This document shows positions 5,876 through 9,777 of a stretch of 9,777 bases of DNA, in pieces (positions within the stretch are counted from its first letter, which is position 1; every line of letters begins with the position of its first letter). This stretch comes from GCA-003244245 sp046262495. Its GTDB lineage: Bacteria; Actinomycetota; Actinomycetes; Mycobacteriales; Pseudonocardiaceae. The position numbers were made by a program, and so were the translations under genes. The notes under the pieces are model-generated. The model worked only from the letters and a program-made list of their open reading frames with translations, did no database searches and was not told where the DNA came from. The stretch covers positions 1-9,777 of the forward strand of contig JBHEMR010000046.1 of assembly GCA_046262495.1 (NCBI GenBank), in the 5' to 3' direction.

Positions 5876-6470
5876 TCAGACGCCCAGGAGTGTGAGGACG
5901 TGGTCTAGGCGGCGGCTCATCTTCTCGGTGGCTTGTTTGATGTTGATCCAGCCGGCGAGTCGGAGAAGGCTGATCGCGATGTTTCTCATGGCGGCCATGA
6001 TTTGCGGGGAGGAGCCGGTCCGGACTTGGGATCGGTCTTCGTCGAAGGTGACGTCGCGGACGTAGTGCTCGCGGTTTTCTATGCTCCGGTGGCCGCGGTT
6101 GAAGGCCAGGACGTCGGCGGGGTTGGCCTGCCAGGTGGTGAGGCTGGTGATGCCATAAACGGTCTCGTTGCGTTTGCGCAGTGGGTTGGCGTGCAGGTCG
6201 GACACCTCGCGGGTGATCGCCCAGGCCTGGTAGACGCCGGGGAAGTTTAGGTCCGCGACGTGTGCGGTGGTGGTGATCGACCGGATCTCCTGGCGGCCGT
6301 GGCCGCGGTCAAACGTGACGTGGGCAGGGGGGAAAAGACCCGTCCGCGTCAGCGAAGAGGGCCTTGATGCTGTTACGCAGGATCGGCTGGTTGCGTTTGA
6401 CGGTGAGGACGTACTCCCCGTTGCGTTCCAGGATCTGCTCGACGTTGCGCCGGTGGACGTGGAGTGCGTC
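5876..6470 (-). pseudogene. ISAs1-family transposase, C-terminal part, frameshifted and truncated
   Basis: The leftward strand encodes the second half of an ISAs1-family DDE transposase. In order it has DALHVHRRNVEQILERNGEY, then a T-V-K-x-N-Q segment, AHVTFDRGHGRQEIRSI, and WAITREVSDLH. The catalytic-Glu block follows (SIENREHYVRDVTFDEDRSQVRTG), then the C-terminal MRNIAISLLRLAG. Two frames must be joined: the change falls in a six-G run (6327-6332; six C on the coding strand), where one base fewer would restore continuity. Upstream of DALH a TAA (6471-6473) marks an abrupt loss of family sequence, where the RIT element begins. The N-terminal half, with the first catalytic Asp, is absent. 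This copy is dead. GTG 6205 opens the longest intact piece. Confidence 0.85.
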
Positions 6471-6487
6471 TTATGAGGACGTGCGGG

Positions 6488-6555
6488 TTATGCCGAGGTG
6501 CTGTCCGGGACAGCCGCTGGCGGCGGCGGCCGGGTCGCTGAGGTTGGCATAATCG
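6488..6555. repeat. Left terminal repeat of the RIT element (composite dyad)
   Basis: TTATGCC (6488-6494) and GGCATAA (6546-6552) are inverted copies at the two edges. Inside lie a perfect 7-bp dyad around one base, GCTGTCC-G-GGACAGC (6500-6514), and GCTGGCGGCGGC (6516-6527). The reverse complement of the GC block reappears in the right end at the same distance from its TTATGCC site (25 bases on the left, 26 on the right). These are likely recombinase binding and crossover sites (inference). Confidence 0.7.
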
Positions 6556-6582
6556 CGCGCAGGATCGGCCTCTTCTACTCAC

Positions 6583-6592
6583 GGAGAGGGAA
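6583..6592 (+). promoter_or_regulatory. Ribosome binding site of ritA
   Basis: GGAGAGGGAA lies 4 bases before ATG 6597. It fixes the start there rather than at the in-frame ATG 6498, which falls inside the terminal repeat. Confidence 0.7.
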
Positions 6593-6596
6593 GTGC

Positions 6597-7811
6597 ATGA
6601 GAGATCCTGCATCGATCCAGGTCGCGGGCCCGCTGGCGCCGTTCGTGGAGGGGTTCGTCGCCCGGCTGGAGCTGTGGGGTTACGCCCGGGGGTCGCGGGC
6701 CGGGCATCTGCGGTTGATGGCTGACCTGAGCGGCTGGTTGGGCGGGCGCGGGCTGGACGGCTCGGCGTTGAACGCCGAGACCGTGGATGGGTTTGTCGCG
6801 GATCGTCGAGCGGTTGGGCACCGGGACGCGCGGTCGGCCCGATCACTGAGGCCGCTGCTGGAGCACCTGCGGGCGGTCGGGGCGGCAGCCCCGCTGGTCG
6901 TGCGGCAGCGGGTGCTCGGCCCGGTGGAGGCGATGCTGAGCGACTACGCCTTCTACCTGGCCCAGGAGCGGGGCCTGTCCGTGCTGACCGTCGGACGCAA
7001 TACGGACCTGGTCCGTCCGTTCCTGGCCGCCCGGGTCTGCGGAGACGTGCTCGGTCTGGACTCGCTGACCGCCGTTGAGGTCACCGCGTTCATGCTCGCC
7101 CGCACCGAGAGTGCTTCGCCCGCGACGGTGCAGCGCACGGGCACGGCCCTGCGCTCGCTGTTGCGGTTCCTGCACCAGCGCGGGGTGATTGGCGCCTCTC
7201 TGGTGGGCGCGGTGCCCACCGCCGCCAACTGGAAACTGGCCGGGCTGCCGAAGTATCTGACGCCCGAACAGGCTGGCATGCTGCTGGCTTCGTGCAACCG
7301 CGTTACCGCTGTCGGGCGGCGTGACCTGGCGATAATGACGCTGCTGGCCCGACTGGGGTTGCGCGCCGGCGAGGTGGCCAGGTTGCGGCTGGAGGACATC
7401 GACTGGCGGCGCGGCGAGATCACCGTGGTGGGCAAAGGCGACCGGCGCGAGCGCCTCCCGCTGCCGGCCGATGTCGGCGAGGCTCTCGTGTCCTATCTGA
7501 ACGGGTTCCGACCTGCCGCGACCACAGGCCGGGAGGTGTTCCTCGGAACTCGGGCCCCGCATCGGGCTCTGACGAGGGGAGCGGTCACCCAGTTGGTGGC
7601 CCGCGCAGCACGCCGGTGCGGTCTGGGGACGATCTACGCGCACCGGCTGCGGCACACCGCGGCGACCACCATGCTCCACGCGGGGGCGTCGCTGGAGGAG
7701 ATCGGGCAAGTACTGCGGCACCGGCACGCGCTGAGCACCGCCGGCTACGCGAAGGTGGACCACGAACGGCTGCGCGCGCTGGCTCGGCCCTGGCCGGGTG
7801 ACCTCGCGTGA
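6597..7811 (+). CDS. ritA: RIT tyrosine recombinase, first of the trio (RitA)
   Basis: The protein has 404 residues and is the longest of the trio, matching the long first gene of RIT elements. The N-terminal region (about 10-210) has the SAM-like core-binding helices of phage integrases, here enlarged. The C-terminal catalytic domain has Arg256 (LGLRAGEVARL), Lys280 (VVGKGDRRERLPL), His349 and Arg352 (AHRLRHTAAT), His375 and nucleophile Tyr384 (nine residues after His375, as in Xer-type enzymes). All catalytic positions are present. It cuts and rejoins DNA through a 3'-phosphotyrosine; within the element the three proteins probably act together on the ends. Its stop overlaps the next start (GTGA, 7808-7811), so expression is coupled. 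No cargo gene is present. Confidence 0.9.
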   Translation: MRDPASIQVAGPLAPFVEGFVARLELWGYARGSRAGHLRLMADLSGWLGGRGLDGSALNAETVDGFVADRRAVGHRDARSARSLRPLLEHLRAVGAAAPLVVRQRVLGPVEAMLSDYAFYLAQERGLSVLTVGRNTDLVRPFLAARVCGDVLGLDSLTAVEVTAFMLARTESASPATVQRTGTALRSLLRFLHQRGVIGASLVGAVPTAANWKLAGLPKYLTPEQAGMLLASCNRVTAVGRRDLAIMTLLARLGLRAGEVARLRLEDIDWRRGEITVVGKGDRRERLPLPADVGEALVSYLNGFRPAATTGREVFLGTRAPHRALTRGAVTQLVARAARRCGLGTIYAHRLRHTAATTMLHAGASLEEIGQVLRHRHALSTAGYAKVDHERLRALARPWPGDLA

Positions 7812-8737
7812 GCGGGCTGCACCGGCAGTTGCAGAACTATCTGGCCATCCGCCGGGCTATGGGGTTCAAGATGGAGCGCCACGCCAAGCTCCTCGGGCAG
7901 TTCGCCGACCACCTTGCCGCGCACGACGCCGCGACGCTGACGATCGAGCACGCTTTGGCCTGGGCGGGCGCCCCAAGTGCGGCGGACCCGCGCTGGTGGG
8001 CGGCGCGGCTGTCGATGGTCCGTGGCTTCGCCGTCTATCTGCACTCGCTGGATCCCGCCCACCAGGTGCCGCCCCGCGGGCTAATGCCGGGCGGCTCCCG
8101 ACGCACCGTCGTCCCCTACCTCTACACCGACCCGGAGATCGCCGCCCTGCTCCATGCGGCCGGCGAGCTGTCGGGCCCGCTGCGGGCCGCGACCTACCAG
8201 ACCTTGATCCGGCTGCTCGCGGTCACCGGGATGCGGGTCGGTGAGGCGATCGGGCTCGACCGCGAGGACTTCGACGAGGGGCTCGGTCTGCTGACCATGC
8301 ACGGCACCAAGTTCGGCAAGTCCCGCCAGCTACCGCTGCACCCGAGCGCCAGCACCGGTCTGCGCAACTACCTGGACCTGCGCGACCGGCTGCAGCCCGA
8401 GCCACGTACATCTGCGCTGTTGCTCTCGACCCGCGGGTCCCGGTTGCGTTACGAGCGAGTCTGGGAGGTCTTCCACCGGCTGGTCGGCCAGGCCGAGCTG
8501 ACCCCGCGGTCACCGGGTTGCACACCTCGGATCCACGATCTTCGCCACACCTTCGCGGTCACTACCCTGCTCGGCTGGTATCGCGACGGCGCCGACGTGC
8601 GGGCCATGCTGCCGCGTCTGTCGACCTATCTCGGCCACGTCGATCCCAAGCACACCTACTGGTACCTCTCCGCCGCTCCGGAACTGCTCGCGCTGGCGGC
8701 CGATCGGCTCACCGCTCACCAGGAGGGCCTGCGTTGA
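7808..8737 (+). CDS. ritB: RIT tyrosine recombinase, second of the trio (RitB)
   Basis: The protein has 309 residues from GTG 7808, whose codon shares GTGA with the ritA stop; only a weak GGGTGA precedes it, so coupling to ritA translation is likely. The N-terminal core-binding domain (about 1-95) is followed by the integrase catalytic domain with Arg143 (VTGMRVGEAIGL), Lys168/Lys171 (GTKFGKSRQLPL), His243 and Arg246 (IHDLRHTFA), His277 (YLGHVDPKHTYWYL) and Tyr286. The TYWYLS tail and the inserted loop before the HxxR box are characteristic of RitB/TnpB-like recombinases and differ from XerC/D (family knowledge). It is co-directional with its neighbours and shares their GC-rich codon use. It looks intact and active. 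Confidence 0.9.
   Translation: MSGLHRQLQNYLAIRRAMGFKMERHAKLLGQFADHLAAHDAATLTIEHALAWAGAPSAADPRWWAARLSMVRGFAVYLHSLDPAHQVPPRGLMPGGSRRTVVPYLYTDPEIAALLHAAGELSGPLRAATYQTLIRLLAVTGMRVGEAIGLDREDFDEGLGLLTMHGTKFGKSRQLPLHPSASTGLRNYLDLRDRLQPEPRTSALLLSTRGSRLRYERVWEVFHRLVGQAELTPRSPGCTPRIHDLRHTFAVTTLLGWYRDGADVRAMLPRLSTYLGHVDPKHTYWYLSAAPELLALAADRLTAHQEGLR
8721..8726 (+). promoter_or_regulatory. Strong ribosome binding site of ritC, deciding a TTG start
   Basis: A perfect AGGAGG ends 7 bases before TTG 8734, within the 3' end of ritB. It supports the rare TTG start over the ATG at 8518, which would overlap ritB by 220 bases. Confidence 0.75.
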
Positions 8738-9723
8738 CCACACTCGCTCCCACCCTGCAGGCATTCTTCACCGACCGGCTGGCCCGGCACCGCCAGGCCA
8801 GCCCGCACACCGTCGCCGCCTACCGCGACGCGCTGAAGCTGTTGCTGGTCTTCGCCGCCCGGCGCACCGGCACCCAACCGTCGGACCTGGAGATCACCGA
8901 TCTGGACGCGCCGTTGATCGGTGCGTTCCTCGACCACCTGGAAACCGAACGCGGCAACGGCGTCCGCACCCGCAACGCCCGGCTGGCCGCGGTGCACGCG
9001 CTGTTCCGGTTCGCCGCCCTGCGCCATCCCGAGCACGCCGCAGTCATCCAGCGCGTCCTGGCCATCCCGCCCAAACGCTTCGATCGCCGGCTGGTCACCT
9101 ACCTCACCGAGCCCGAGGTCACCGCGCTTCTCGCCGCCCCGGACACCGACACCCCGACCGGGCGCCGCGATCACGCTCTGCTGGTCCTGGCCGTCCAGAC
9201 CGGTCTACGGGTCTCCGAACTCACCGCGCTCACCTGCGCCGATGTCCGCCTGGGCACCGGAGCGCACGTCAACTGCCTGGGCAAAGGCCGCAAGCAGCGG
9301 ATCACCCCGCTCATCTCCGCCACGACCACGGTCATCACCGCCTGGCTCGCCGAACGCCGCGGCGAGCCCACCGATCCACTGTTCCCCAGCCGACACGGCA
9401 CCACCATGAGCCGCGACGCGCTGGAACGACGGCTGGCCAAACACGTCGCCACCGCCGCTCGCGTCGAACCGACCCTGACCGAGAAGAAGGTCTCGCCACA
9501 CGTACTGCGCCACACCGCCGCGATGCGCCTGCTCGCCGCCGGCGTCGACAGCACCGTCATCGCGCTATGGCTGGGCCACGAGAGTGTCGCCACCACCCAG
9601 ATCTACATCCACGCCGACCTCGCCCTCAAGGAACAGGCACTCGCGCGAACCGCGCCGCTTGGAGGCAGCCCCGGCCGCTACCGACCCCCCGACACCATCA
9701 TGGCCTTCCTCGACGGTCTCTGA
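8734..9723 (+). CDS. ritC: RIT tyrosine recombinase, third of the trio (RitC)
   Basis: The protein has 329 residues from TTG 8734. The first base of the start precedes the ritB stop TGA (TTGA, 4-base overlap) and AGGAGG sits in front. An N-terminal SAM-like domain (about 5-95: FFTDRLARHRQASPHTVAAYRDAL) is close to Xer-type integrases. The catalytic domain has Arg159 (TGLRVSELTAL), Lys184 (CLGKGRKQRITPL), His256 and Arg259 (PHVLRHTAAMRLL), His282 (WLGHESVATTQIY) and Tyr291. The C-terminal tail, ending FLDGL, is 38 residues beyond the Tyr. Of the three it is closest to ordinary integrases. Its stop (9721-9723) touches the right terminal repeat at 9722, so coding and terminal sequence abut. Confidence 0.9.
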   Translation: MTTLAPTLQAFFTDRLARHRQASPHTVAAYRDALKLLLVFAARRTGTQPSDLEITDLDAPLIGAFLDHLETERGNGVRTRNARLAAVHALFRFAALRHPEHAAVIQRVLAIPPKRFDRRLVTYLTEPEVTALLAAPDTDTPTGRRDHALLVLAVQTGLRVSELTALTCADVRLGTGAHVNCLGKGRKQRITPLISATTTVITAWLAERRGEPTDPLFPSRHGTTMSRDALERRLAKHVATAARVEPTLTEKKVSPHVLRHTAAMRLLAAGVDSTVIALWLGHESVATTQIYIHADLALKEQALARTAPLGGSPGRYRPPDTIMAFLDGL

Positions 9724-9777
9724 TTATGCCGACCACGCTGTCCGGGGACGCCGCCGCCAGCAGCGGCCCTGGGCAGC
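9722..9777. repeat. Right terminal repeat of the RIT element (partial)
   Basis: GATTATGCCGACC (9722-9734) is the inverted counterpart of the left GGTTGGCATAATC (6542-6554), with one mismatch in 13 bases. It continues with GCTGTCCGGGGAC (9737-9749), GCCGCCGCCAGC (9750-9761) and then GGCAGC near the edge, as in the left end read on the other strand. By analogy an outer GGCATAA should follow just beyond 9777. The repeat overlaps the ritC stop codon. Confidence 0.65.

Larger units (their letters stand above)
6488..9777 (+). mobile_element. RIT (recombinases in trio) element, right end cut by the window
   Basis: Three tandem, overlapping tyrosine-recombinase genes fill 6597-9723 with no other cargo, and related dyad-rich sequences bracket them. 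This is the published layout of RIT elements: RitA, RitB and RitC of unequal length, co-directional, with inverted repeats at the ends. The left end has TTATGCC at 6488 and GGCATAATC at 6546-6554; the right end starts with GATTATGCC at 9722-9730. The element interrupts an ISAs1 transposase at about 6470. All three recombinases keep their catalytic residues, so it may still be active. The outer boundary on the left lies between 6471 and 6488; the right boundary is outside the window. Confidence 0.8.

Noticed and set aside
6843..7763. 306-codon minus-strand frame opposite ritA
   Set aside because: It is a Gln/Arg/His-rich antisense shadow; the plus-strand frame has complete tyrosine-recombinase motifs.
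6488..9777. Integron or Tn554-like transposon as an alternative to a RIT element
   Set aside because: There is no attC-like cassette array or cargo gene. Tn554-type elements have two tyrosine recombinases plus an unrelated small TnpC, whereas here the third gene is a full tyrosine recombinase.
1..9777. CRISPR array or defence-system genes
   Set aside because: No regularly spaced direct repeats and no nuclease, helicase or methylase domains were seen.

Overview
The window is GC-rich DNA with actinobacterial character: GTG/TTG starts, strongly GC-biased codons, a NarL-type two-component pair of the usual actinobacterial design, and DUF6788 and RIT-type mobile genes. Genus cannot be assigned from the sequence. 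It is an accessory region: one chromosomal-looking signalling/transport block (about 1.5-5.7 kb) sits between two zones of mobile-element debris and one apparently intact mobile element.

Left zone (1-1422). Remnants of a three-gene mobile cassette read leftward: a small DUF5372-like protein (1231-1422), a DUF6788 protein with a CxxxxCxC cluster (847-1197), and a serine recombinase (408-743). The recombinase is cut off after its N-terminal half by the end of an IS256-family element. Only the N-terminal 67 codons of that IS256 transposase remain (120-320). It stops exactly where a perfect inverted copy of the cassette's DUF5372/DUF6788 junction begins (1-119 pairs with 1175-1293). The window therefore shows two cassette copies in opposite orientation, with IS-mediated truncation between them.

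Middle block (1514-5679). Reading leftward are a membrane histidine kinase (HPK7 type), its NarL/LuxR response regulator (8-base gene overlap) and, after a 541-base non-coding gap, a DUF4097-type lipoprotein. Divergent to the kinase is an ABC-transporter ATPase of the bacitracin/DrrA-like exporter family. This resembles an antibiotic or envelope-stress detoxification module: kinase and regulator sense stress, and the ATPase drives an exporter. No permease gene is present, and the ATPase has Arg where the H-loop His is expected.

Right zone (5821-9777). The C-terminal half of an ISAs1-family transposase (frameshifted in a six-G run) is broken at about 6470. The break is made by an apparently intact RIT (recombinases in trio) element: three tyrosine recombinases in tandem with 4-base overlapping start/stop codons, each with a complete R-K-H-R-H-Y catalytic set. 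Matching dyad-rich ends carry TTATGCC/GGCATAA sites (6488-6554 on the left, 9722 to beyond the window on the right). The right end is cut by the window edge, and the missing N-terminal half of the ISAs1 transposase is predicted to lie just beyond it.

The most noteworthy items are the RIT element with its composite ends, the nested IS debris, and the orphan ABC ATPase with a changed switch residue. I see no wholly new system that I could defend from sequence alone.
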